From Crocinitomicaceae bacterium (GTDB taxonomy: Bacteria > Bacteroidota > Bacteroidia > Flavobacteriales_D > Crocinitomicaceae): a stretch of DNA of 5,866 nt. Both the position numbers and the translations under genes were made by a program. Below, piece by piece: positions 1-5,866 of this stretch; within the stretch, counting starts at the first letter, position 1, and every line of letters starts with the position of its first letter. Location of the stretch: positions 1 through 5,866 of the forward strand of contig JAURNA010000253.1 of the NCBI GenBank assembly GCA_030830385.1. Reading direction: 5' to 3'. The notes below the pieces were generated by a model, which saw only the letters and a program-made list of their open reading frames with translations, was not told the origin of the DNA and did not search any database.

Positions 1-3000
1 CTCAAGGAAAGGGAGTGCCGATCGAAGGTACATATCGACGTACTTTTTCATTTTTTCCGTGTCGCCATTGCAGAAATCGCGGAGGTAGTCAAGGTCTGTT
101 ACCGTTTCCTGAACAGATGGAATCGCTTTGGCTTTTTTCATCTTCCGTGGTTGCGATTTATCCGTTTTTAGTTCGATCTTCAGTGCGTGTGCTATTTCGA
201 TGATCAATTCATCAATCTTAAACGGTTTGGGAATGTAGCCATTCATTCCTGCATCTTTGCACTTGTCGAGATCAGTACGAAGAACACTGGCCGTAAGTGC
301 AAGAATGGGGATGTTGTTGAGATGCACATCATTCATGGATCGAATCTGTCGTGTGGCATCGAACCCATTCAATACCGGCATCTGAGCATCCATGAGAATA
401 ATGTCAACATGCTGATCGAGAAGATCAATCGCTTTCTGACCATTTTCAGCTTCTACGATGGTCACATCGGCTTTTGAAATGAGCGTATCGCGAGCAACGA
501 TTCGGTTGTACTCATTATCATCGGCGATCAGAATGGTCAAACCATCCAAAATGCTGCCATCGATGTTTTCTCTATCCGCAATGCGTTCCTCGTAGCGTTT
601 CGGATCTCCTTTCTTTAATGCAACTTCGAAGAAGAAGGTCGTTCCACGCCCTACTTCACTCTCAATTTCAATCACGCCACCCATGAGATGTACGAGTTGC
701 TGAGAGATGGATAATCCCAATCCGGTTCCGCCGTATTTACGTGTATACGATGCATTCACCTGACCGAAGTTTTCGAATATTTTCTCGACTTTATCTTCCG
801 GAATTCCAATGCCGGTATCAATGACCGCGAATCGAATCATCCCGTCCTTTTCGGTCAATTCAATGACAACGCTTCCTTTCTCGGTGAACTTAATGGCGTT
901 TCCAGTCAGATTGATCAGCACCTGACTCAATCGAATCGGATCGCCCATCACAATGTCTTCGATTCCCGTTTCGATCTTTACGATGAGCTCCAGGCCTTTT
1001 TCTTCGGCCTTGTACATGAGCGTGCTTTTCACCTGATCGACCGTTTCGTATAGCGAGAAATCGATTTCTTCCAGTTCCATTTTGCCCGCCTCGATTTTCG
1101 AGAGATCCAAAATGTCGTTGATGATGTGCAGGAGATTTTCTGACGATTTCTTCACCTTCTCAAGATAGGATCGCTGCTTGGGTTGAAGGGGTGTGTTTAG
1201 CACAAGGTTGGTCATTCCCATGACTGCGTTCATCGGCGTACGGATCTCATGACTCATGTTGGCGAGGAACTGCTGTTTGAATGCTTCGGATTGTTCGGCA
1301 CGTTCTTTCTGCTTTCGGACTTCTTCGGTTCGTTCCATCACGATGCCTTCGAGTTTTGTGTTTTCGCGGCGCAATCGCGCGGAGTTCAGTTTTACAATTC
1401 CAAAAATGAAGAAAACACCGAGCATGAAAAAGCTCATGTATGCCCATGTCGTTCGGTACCACGGCGGAAGGATTTCAAAGGAATATTCGGCAACTTCACT
1501 CACGGTTCCATATACGTTTCTGCCCCGTACTTTGAATGTGTATTTTCCTTCCACAAGATTGTTGTAGCTCATCTCTCCTGAGGTGCGCCAACTCGACCAG
1601 TCTTTGTCTTTCCCTTCCAGTTTTACGCTGTATTCTAGTTTGTGGTCGGTTCCGTAGTATGCCGCACCATATTTGAAGTTGATGGAATTTTCTTCGTAAG
1701 GAAGAACCGGAACATAAGCATCGGGTTGTTGGGTGCTTGGAAATCCGTTTTTATCTGTGTAACTTCCATGAAAAATGGTCTCTTTATCATTGATTGTTAC
1801 GCTTCTGATGAATGCTTTGTACGGCTGCCGATAATTGTACGAAACAGAAGGATCATAACGCACAATGGCCTCTGTTCCGCAAATCCAAACGATGTTATCG
1901 TCATCTTCGTAGATGTTCCAAAAATCCGATATGGGGACGCGTAACAAGGGCAATGAATCGTAGACAAAGCTGTTGTCTTTTTGTTTGCGGAGGATTCCGG
2001 TGGAACCATCTGTGGTTACCCAAACATCGCCGTTGCGCATTTCAGTAAGGTTGTAGGCGATGCGAGAACCGTCGCAGAATTGCTTCCCGAAAATGGGGTT
2101 GGGAACCAGCATTTTCTTTTTGTGATTGTAAGAATATACGCCGATTTTCGTTCCGAATACGACATTGCCACCAACGGTCGTCACCTCCACGATACCCATC
2201 TCTTCGGTAAGGCCGTTCAGGCTGTCAAGTGTGGTCACCTTGGGATGGTTGTACCCCCTCGAATAGTCGATGTAGGAAACTCCATTGTGTGCAGCCCAGA
2301 GGTTCCCCTTTGTGTCTTGGGCCAGAGAAAACGCCCAGTGGCGCAATGCGATATGATCTGCCATTTTTGATAGGCGATCACCTTTTAGCCGATAAGGGAT
2401 TAAAATGTCATTGTGGGCAGCGAAAAGACCTGTTTCATCGTGTTTGATTGGCTGAAGAGATGTACATGGTGCGGAAAAGTATTGATTACGTGAGACTTCT
2501 GTCATTCCATGAAAAACACAAATCCCCTTACTGTATCCAACAATCAAGCTCTCACCTAACCTTAATGCGTGAAAGACCTGTTTGATTTCGTTATCCAGCG
2601 CAACCAATTTTCCTCGTTTGGACATGGGGTCACGTTGAATCCAATATCCGCCGCCAAATGTCCCGGTAAAGAGATGAGATCCATGTCGTGAAACACAGAG
2701 TGGAAATTCGTTTAGCCCACTGTCTTTATTGAGTAAAGATGTATGAAACGGGTATTCAACCAGGCTTACACCATTTCCTGTAGCCAGCCAAAGATTGCCC
2801 TCATGGTAGGATGGAAATATAACAGAATTTGATATAAGCCCTTCAGATTCGTCGATTATCTCAAGAATTTCGGCCGATTCATCGACAATAATGACTCCTT
2901 GCCCGTTCGTTGCAAGACAGTATTGATGCTGACCTATTTCACAGGCATTTTTAATTGTGTAGCCGGAAATTTTAGACCTTACGGAGATCAGTTCATTCTG

Positions 3001-3726
3001 TTTAAGTTGAAAGATTCCTTGTTCATTCGTAATCGCCAAAAGTGCCCCATTGCTTCCTGCAAACATGGCTTTTAAACTGGGAAGAGTGCTCCCCTCTCCA
3101 CGGAGGATTTCGTGTAGCGAATCGCCTTTGAATTCGAACCACTGTTCTTTTTTTGCAACAAACAATCCGGCAGAACTGCTGCATATTCGGAGAAATGGAT
3201 TTTCGCGCGTTGAATTCCATCGGGTAAATTGACCGTTCGTATACCGCAGAATGCACTGATTGGAGAGGAAGTACACTGCTCCTTGATGTGACAGAACATT
3301 AAAAATGCGACCAATATTTTTTTCACTTTTCAGTTCCTTGACTAAGGAAGAATAGTGCAGTAGGCCATTTTCATCAGCTTGCAAATACCCCACTTCTTTA
3401 TCGCCACCGGTGTAGATCCTACCATTTTCGTCAGCGGCAAACTTGAAAAACAACTTGTCCTCTGTGCCGGGAATCATGCTCCAATCCGTACCGTCATAGA
3501 TGAGCATACCAGAGGTATTGGAAACAAGAATTCTCCCGTCGTTCAGTTGTCCGATACACCAGTTTTGAGGGCTTGTAGTATGGTTGTTGGATGCATAAGA
3601 AAGGGGGGTAAAATTGGTGATGAAAGGCAGCCCCGTTTGTGCATTTACCAATGGGTTTGCCACCATGCAAAGCACAAGTATCAATGAGCTGATCAATTGG
3701 ATCAAGTTGTGAATTAAGTGGCTCAT
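1..3726 (-). CDS. Hybrid two-component sensor: propeller, Y_Y_Y, HisKA, HATPase, receiver, start of HPt (C-terminus cut by window edge)
   Basis: A single frame reads 1242 codons from ATG at 3726 to the left edge with no stop; I translated it line by line and saw no frameshift. In-frame stops lie upstream (the nearest in 3800-3840) with no other ATG between, so this start is secure. Residues 1-29 form a signal peptide with a likely cut at VNA|Q. Residues about 43-640 are beta-propeller repeats, opening with the QNW motif near 54-56 and with blade motifs such as GNLW (310-313, 474-477) and GDVW (566-569). Y_Y_Y follows at about 676-755, then one membrane segment at about 761-779 and a short coiled coil. 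The kinase has H826 in SHEIRTP, N-box N939/N943, G1 DTGIG from D970 and G2 GGTGLGL from 999. The receiver (about 1063-1178) has acidic D1069/D1070, phospho-acceptor D1113, T1145 and K1167. From about 1206 the sequence TDLDYLRDFCNGD resembles the first helix of an HPt domain; its histidine would lie outside the window. Known for the family: a periplasmic ligand, often a glycan, is sensed and phosphate passes H to D to H. The ligand and the partner regulator cannot be inferred. Confidence 0.95.
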   Translation of the reverse strand, partial: MSHLIHNLIQLISSLILVLCMVANPLVNAQTGLPFITNFTPLSYASNNHTTSPQNWCIGQLNDGRILVSNTSGMLIYDGTDWSMIPGTEDKLFFKFAADENGRIYTGGDKEVGYLQADENGLLHYSSLVKELKSEKNIGRIFNVLSHQGAVYFLSNQCILRYTNGQFTRWNSTRENPFLRICSSSAGLFVAKKEQWFEFKGDSLHEILRGEGSTLPSLKAMFAGSNGALLAITNEQGIFQLKQNELISVRSKISGYTIKNACEIGQHQYCLATNGQGVIIVDESAEILEIIDESEGLISNSVIFPSYHEGNLWLATGNGVSLVEYPFHTSLLNKDSGLNEFPLCVSRHGSHLFTGTFGGGYWIQRDPMSKRGKLVALDNEIKQVFHALRLGESLIVGYSKGICVFHGMTEVSRNQYFSAPCTSLQPIKHDETGLFAAHNDILIPYRLKGDRLSKMADHIALRHWAFSLAQDTKGNLWAAHNGVSYIDYSRGYNHPKVTTLDSLNGLTEEMGIVEVTTVGGNVVFGTKIGVYSYNHKKKMLVPNPIFGKQFCDGSRIAYNLTEMRNGDVWVTTDGSTGILRKQKDNSFVYDSLPLLRVPISDFWNIYEDDDNIVWICGTEAIVRYDPSVSYNYRQPYKAFIRSVTINDKETIFHGSYTDKNGFPSTQQPDAYVPVLPYEENSINFKYGAAYYGTDHKLEYSVKLEGKDKDWSSWRTSGEMSYNNLVEGKYTFKVRGRNVYGTVSEVAEYSFEILPPWYRTTWAYMSFFMLGVFFIFGIVKLNSARLRRENTKLEGIVMERTEEVRKQKERAEQSEAFKQQFLANMSHEIRTPMNAVMGMTNLVLNTPLQPKQRSYLEKVKKSSENLLHIINDILDLSKIEAGKMELEEIDFSLYETVDQVKSTLMYKAEEKGLELIVKIETGIEDIVMGDPIRLSQVLINLTGNAIKFTEKGSVVIELTEKDGMIRFAVIDTGIGIPEDKVEKIFENFGQVNASYTRKYGGTGLGLSISQQLVHLMGGVIEIESEVGRGTTFFFEVALKKGDPKRYEERIADRENIDGSILDGLTILIADDNEYNRIVARDTLISKADVTIVEAENGQKAIDLLDQHVDIILMDAQMPVLNGFDATRQIRSMNDVHLNNIPILALTASVLRTDLDKCKDAGMNGYIPKPFKIDELIIEIAHALKIELKTDKSQPRKMKKAKAIPSVQETVTDLDYLRDFCNGDTEKMKKYVDMYLRSALPFLE

Positions 3727-3749
3727 GGAAGTGGTTCGTAACACATTTG

Positions 3750-3757
3750 ACAAGATA
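3750..3757 (-). promoter_or_regulatory. Candidate -7 promoter element of the sensor gene (TATCTTGT)
   Basis: On the minus strand TATCTTGT ends 23 nt before the sensor ATG. It partly fits the Bacteroidota -7 consensus TAnnTTTG (TA and the first two T's match). The same octamer lies 24 nt before the start of the divergent gene, which supports a promoter role. I found no good TTG-type -33 element at the usual distance, so this remains a candidate. Confidence 0.35.
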
Positions 3758-3814
3758 GCAATTATAAGAAGGTGGGTAGAACTTGGGTGAAATGCGTTTG
3801 GAAGTCAGTATCAT

Positions 3815-3832
3815 TTGAGTACATTTACTCAA
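3815..3832. promoter_or_regulatory. Palindrome TTGAGTA-N4-TACTCAA, candidate operator
   Basis: Two perfect 7-bp arms (3815-3821 and 3826-3832) flank the 4-bp spacer CATT. The site lies 89-106 nt upstream of the sensor ATG and about 58 bp upstream of its candidate -7 element. The symmetry and size fit a dimeric helix-turn-helix regulator. No T-tract follows, so a terminator is unlikely. The binding protein is unknown. Confidence 0.4.
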
Positions 3833-3965
3833 GTCTTTCATGACATTAAGCCGAAATATTATTACACGCATCATTGGATTCGTAACCCTCGTATTCAGTG
3901 GAAACAGGAAATTTGATAATATTGAAATTGACTTACAGTGGGTTCAGGTTTTTGCACTGAATAGC

Positions 3966-3978
3966 AGTGATGATCACT
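3966..3978. promoter_or_regulatory. Palindrome AGTGAT-G-ATCACT, candidate operator of the plus-strand genes
   Basis: This perfect 13-bp palindrome, centred on G3972, directly abuts the candidate -7 element TATCTTGT at 3979-3986. A protein bound here would occupy the -35/-10 spacer, a typical repressor position. A second small inverted repeat, CACTG-AATAG-CAGTG (3955-3969), overlaps its left half, so the two structures are alternatives. Confidence 0.35.
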
Positions 3979-3986
3979 TATCTTGT
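3979..3986 (+). promoter_or_regulatory. Candidate -7 promoter element of the glycine-rich gene (TATCTTGT)
   Basis: TATCTTGT lies 24 nt before the ATG at 4011 and partly fits the Bacteroidota -7 consensus TAnnTTTG. The nearest TTTG upstream (3951-3954) is 24 bp away, slightly longer than the usual -33/-7 spacing. Support comes mainly from the identical octamer at nearly the same distance before the divergent sensor gene. Confidence 0.3.
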
Positions 3987-4010
3987 AACGAATATTAATC
4001 TATACTAAAT

Positions 4011-4376
4011 ATGCCACACGGAACAGTCATTACAACCAGCGGAGGACAAGGAGAAGGAACTGCCTATGTTTATACTTCCGAAGATCCGGGAGGAGGGCAG
4101 GATCAAAAAATTATCTGGGATATTGATAAATTTCCGAGGATCGGTCCGGGACATGTCGTCAGTCTTGATGATGAAAAGGTTGTAAATGGAATCGAAGAAC
4201 GAGGAGTCGGGAACGTGAATAAAACGGGTTCAAAACTAACGGTTACCAGCAGCAATGGTACTTGTCTCGTAGGCCCTGTTTCTACCATTGACGGTGAATC
4301 ACATGCCGGCCAGAAGGGTGTTTCCTTTGCAAACATCAAAGGAAATGCCTCCTACATTCAATCTGGCAGGTCGTAA
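4011..4376 (+). CDS. Glycine-rich 121-residue protein of unknown function
   Basis: The frame runs from ATG 4011 to TAA 4374-4376, with an in-frame TAA at 3996-3998 just upstream, so the start is the only reasonable ATG. The leader is A/T-rich with no Shine-Dalgarno, as expected in Bacteroidota. I do not recognise the family. About 21 of 121 residues are glycine, with a GGQGEG stretch near 11-16 and GGG near 27-29. The rest alternates short hydrophobic strands (AYVYT, KIIWDI, HVVSL, KLTVTS, TCLVGPVS) with polar turns, suggesting a small all-beta domain. There is one cysteine and no signal peptide or membrane segment, so it is probably cytoplasmic or exported by a dedicated machine. It is the first gene downstream of the divergent promoter region, and the Cys-His-Asp protein gene follows 195 bp later on the same strand. 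That it is a real gene is supported by its position, its protein-like composition and the lack of a better competing frame. Confidence 0.7.
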   Translation: MPHGTVITTSGGQGEGTAYVYTSEDPGGGQDQKIIWDIDKFPRIGPGHVVSLDDEKVVNGIEERGVGNVNKTGSKLTVTSSNGTCLVGPVSTIDGESHAGQKGVSFANIKGNASYIQSGRS

Positions 4377-4472
4377 ATACCATCCCATGAATTGCCCCGA
4401 TTCTGTCTTGAATACAGGAGCTTTTTGGGGAACACGAGGCAATGGGAGAAATCAGAGACAGGCACTCGAAAT

Positions 4473-4503
4473 GAATCGCGCTGCAAGCAGCTTTTCACGA
4501 TTC
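4473..4503 (+). repeat. Nested inverted repeat GAATCG...CGATTC with an inner GCTG/CAGC stem
   Basis: The outer arms GAATCG (4473-4478) and CGATTC (4498-4503) enclose GCTG-CAAG-CAGC (4480-4491), which is followed by four T's (4492-4495). The inner stem with TTTT resembles a very short, weak intrinsic terminator. The outer arms can instead pair with the hairpin at 4526-4548, so this looks like one of two alternative folds. Confidence 0.35.
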
Positions 4504-4525
4504 TAACCTTGATGTGAAACAGAGC

Positions 4526-4548
4526 ACGATTCGTACCATTCGAATCGT
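4526..4548 (+). repeat. Perfect 8-bp hairpin ACGATTCG-N7-CGAATCGT upstream of the Cys-His-Asp gene
   Basis: The arms at 4526-4533 and 4541-4548 are exact reverse complements with a 7-nt loop. Only a short TT follows, so it is a poor terminator. It ends 23 nt before the ATG at 4572, where it could act as an operator, an RNA-stability element or a translational control hairpin. Confidence 0.45.
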
Positions 4549-4554
4549 TTAGTT

Positions 4555-4575
4555 ATGCTAATGAAAAAACCATGA
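4555..4575 (+). CDS. Possible six-codon leader ORF overlapping the next start by ATGA
   Basis: ATG 4555 reads M-L-M-K-K-P and stops at TGA 4573-4575, so its stop overlaps the ATG of the downstream gene (ATGA, 4572-4575). A second in-frame ATG lies at 4561. The overlap is the classic geometry for termination-reinitiation coupling, but an ORF this short arises easily by chance and there is no conservation evidence. Confidence 0.15.
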   Translation: MLMKKP

Positions 4576-5866
4576 CTGGTACCTCAACACATCCTTCAGA
4601 CATTCAAATTGCGTTGCAATCCATCAATTTTTACGATCACGACCTGGGTGTATCGCGAACGTCTATGTACCTGTTTCCATTCGGCCCCTCGTGGCAACCC
4701 CTGAATATGTCGTATTCCGCATATTCTCTGAATGATATTCGCGATGCAGCTGAAAACGATCAGATCGTGGTCAAAGCACAAATGATGAATGTAGCGTCTA
4801 AAGTATTTGCACGAATCCGGGTTACAAACGATACCCTGTCAGCGCCCGCTGATTTTCATAAAGCAGCATTTGATGACTTCCCGGGAGGTGACGCGTTAGG
4901 AGAGATCAAACCCCAAAATGTATACTTCAGCGAAACCGGTCAGTCCCTTCAGGGAAAATCCAGCGAGGTGCAATTCAAGTTATCGGGAGTCAAATTTCAC
5001 AAGAATGGCGTGGGGATTTACGATATCTACTGGCGCTGGGAATATTTGGAATTGAAATTAACGGAGGACGGAAATGATTTTATCGAAGTCGGCGATTGGA
5101 CCGAGTTTGAGATTTCTCAGCATCGGATTTTTGTAACGCTGTATCTTCCCGGGATTCCGTTTACAGCGTATCCATTCCGGGAGGCCTTTCGAGATGATTC
5201 GCACAAATCACCAGTTTGGGCTAAAGTACTGTTGTGGGCATGCAAATGGGCAGATGGCAGTCAAACGGTAGCTCAGGCAGCGCAAGCAATCGCAACGGAA
5301 CTCTTCAATTCAGATGTGTTCACGTACAATGTAGATGCTAACTATTCCAAACATGCTGACCAGGCGGGAAAGGAACCGCATACGATGTTGGATCACACCA
5401 CGGCGTTTTACCTTTCGAAGGTGCTGGAGCGATTATCCGGAGGATATGGTCGGGGAGCGAATGTGAATTGCCTTGATTGTGCGCTTACAGTTGCGTCGTT
5501 AACGAATGTATTGGGTGGAAACCTGGAAATCGGGAAATTGCAAAATACGCCAGACGAACGGACCGTTCCGGAAGTAATCAAAAAAAACAGCTTTCAGTTA
5601 AGGGATATTTGTGCGATAGGATCAACTGTTGAGGAATCCATGAAATGGCTGAAACGGGCCGATGGTAAAAGCTATTTCACGTACCACTTCATCGCCTGGT
5701 TGCCAAACAATCCTGAAAAACCGGATTTTTCAGATCCGGACAATCGGGTCTTTGATGGTTGTCTTGAGTTTGCGGCGGCAAAAAAAGGAGAATCCGGCAG
5801 GTCTCCGTCTGGTATGCGTTTAGGGGGGGATGATGACAAGCACGGATATCGTCATAACCTTGCAAC
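4572..5866 (+). CDS. Putative transglutaminase-like / papain-fold protein with a Cys-His-Asp triad (C-terminus cut by window edge)
   Basis: The frame runs 431 codons from ATG 4572 to the right edge without a stop. An in-frame TGA at 4515-4517 precedes it and there is no earlier in-frame ATG. There is no signal peptide or membrane segment. Residues about 1-195 look beta-rich, including an aromatic stretch IYDIYWRW (149-156) and strands up to about 195. Residues 214-245 form an amphipathic helical stretch (ACKWADGSQT...AQAAQAIATEL). Then come NCLDCA (C300, D302, C303, A304), YHFIAW (H372) and VFDGCLEF (D395). C-x-D-x-A, then a His before a hydrophobic strand, then an Asp after one, is the layout of transglutaminase-like cysteine enzymes; C300 is the best nucleophile. 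C303 in D-C-A would be the alternative under an NlpC/P60-like reading. The substrate is unknown: protease, amidase, transamidase or an inactive homologue are all possible. It follows the small glycine-rich gene on the same strand and may be co-transcribed with it. Confidence 0.8.
   Translation, partial: MTGTSTHPSDIQIALQSINFYDHDLGVSRTSMYLFPFGPSWQPLNMSYSAYSLNDIRDAAENDQIVVKAQMMNVASKVFARIRVTNDTLSAPADFHKAAFDDFPGGDALGEIKPQNVYFSETGQSLQGKSSEVQFKLSGVKFHKNGVGIYDIYWRWEYLELKLTEDGNDFIEVGDWTEFEISQHRIFVTLYLPGIPFTAYPFREAFRDDSHKSPVWAKVLLWACKWADGSQTVAQAAQAIATELFNSDVFTYNVDANYSKHADQAGKEPHTMLDHTTAFYLSKVLERLSGGYGRGANVNCLDCALTVASLTNVLGGNLEIGKLQNTPDERTVPEVIKKNSFQLRDICAIGSTVEESMKWLKRADGKSYFTYHFIAWLPNNPEKPDFSDPDNRVFDGCLEFAAAKKGESGRSPSGMRLGGDDDKHGYRHNLA

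Larger units (their letters stand above)
3727..4010. promoter_or_regulatory. Divergent intergenic region between the sensor gene and the glycine-rich small gene
   Basis: This 284-bp stretch separates two genes transcribed away from each other. I see no convincing gene in it: the overlapping minus-strand frame at 3494-3874 is a shadow of the sensor N-terminus. It is A/T-rich and must hold both promoters. Two perfect palindromes and two copies of the octamer TATCTTGT are listed separately. No rho-independent terminator or RNA gene is visible. Confidence 0.7.
4377..4571. other. Structured intergenic gap between the two plus-strand genes
   Basis: No convincing gene lies in these 195 bp. The frame of the upstream gene stays open after its TAA as far as TGA 4515-4517, but the implied peptide shows no recognisable pattern. 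The right half (4473-4548) holds four alternating GAATCG/CGATTC elements and a perfect 8-bp hairpin, described separately. No clear promoter is visible, so the downstream gene could be read from the upstream promoter through this gap. Confidence 0.6.

Noticed and set aside
1249..1581. Plus-strand frames of 103 and 110 codons
   Set aside because: They lie antisense to the Y_Y_Y, membrane and HisKA part of the sensor, which is unambiguous; both are shadows.
1642..2447. Several plus-strand frames of 72-129 codons
   Set aside because: All lie antisense to the propeller repeats of the sensor and show no protein-like pattern.
3815..3832. FNR/Crp-type box
   Set aside because: The palindrome has TTGAGTA arms with a 4-bp gap; it does not match TTGAT-N4-ATCAA or TGTGA-N6-TCACA.
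3494..3874. Minus-strand frame of 126 codons spanning the sensor start
   Set aside because: It overlaps the sensor N-terminus, including its signal peptide and QNW motif, in another frame. The sensor frame shows family motifs; this one shows none.
3735..3886. Direct repeat TTCGTAAC at 3735-3742 and 3879-3886
   Set aside because: Two 8-bp copies 136 bp apart, with no symmetry and no consistent relation to either start; plausible by chance.
4288..4506. Plus-strand frame of 72 codons overlapping the end of the glycine-rich gene
   Set aside because: Its first third overlaps the glycine-rich gene in another frame, and the rest covers the repeat-bearing gap. The peptide shows no recognisable pattern, so it is more likely a chance frame.
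4374..4517. Readthrough or frameshift extension of the glycine-rich protein past TAA 4374
   Set aside because: The same frame stays open for 46 more codons, but the implied peptide is rich in Arg, Cys and Lys, unlike the upstream protein, and a 46-codon open stretch is common by chance.
1..5866. tRNA, rRNA, CRISPR array, insertion sequence or attachment site
   Set aside because: I saw no cloverleaf, regularly spaced direct repeats, transposase motifs or terminal inverted repeats with target duplications.

Overview
The window looks like Bacteroidota (Cytophaga-Flavobacterium-Bacteroides group) chromosomal DNA. It carries a one-polypeptide hybrid two-component sensor of the type typical of that phylum (beta-propeller, Y_Y_Y, HisKA, HATPase, receiver). 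None of its genes has an evident Shine-Dalgarno sequence, and the start codons sit in A/T-rich or pyrimidine-rich leaders. GC content is moderate. The species cannot be told from the sequence.

Layout. (1) Positions 3726 to 1, minus strand: one uninterrupted reading frame of 1242 codons that runs off the left edge. It encodes a periplasmic two-component-regulator propeller sensor fused to a histidine kinase, a receiver and the start of an HPt domain. (2) Positions 3727-4010: a 284-bp divergent intergenic region. The same octamer TATCTTGT lies 23 or 24 nt before the start codon on each side, and there are two clean palindromes. (3) Positions 4011-4376, plus strand: a 121-residue glycine-rich protein with no signal peptide and no recognised family. 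(4) Positions 4377-4571: a 195-bp gap with no convincing gene. It holds four alternating GAATCG/CGATTC elements that can fold into competing hairpins, and a possible six-codon leader ORF that overlaps the next start by ATGA. (5) Positions 4572-5866, plus strand, open at the right edge: at least 431 residues of a protein with a beta-rich N-terminal half. Its C-terminal part carries an apparent Cys-His-Asp triad (C300, H372, D395) of the transglutaminase-like / papain-like fold.

How they might work together. The sensor has an HPt start where many of its relatives carry an AraC-type DNA-binding domain, so its output is probably a phosphorelay to a regulator outside the window. The two plus-strand genes are co-oriented and may form a unit: a small glycine-rich protein followed by a putative cysteine-dependent enzyme. 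Neither has a classical export signal. Whether the sensor controls this pair is unproven; the divergent arrangement and the shared promoter-like octamer are the only hints. Most of the window is ordinary sensor sequence. The least explained parts are the small protein, the Cys-His-Asp protein and the structured gap between them.
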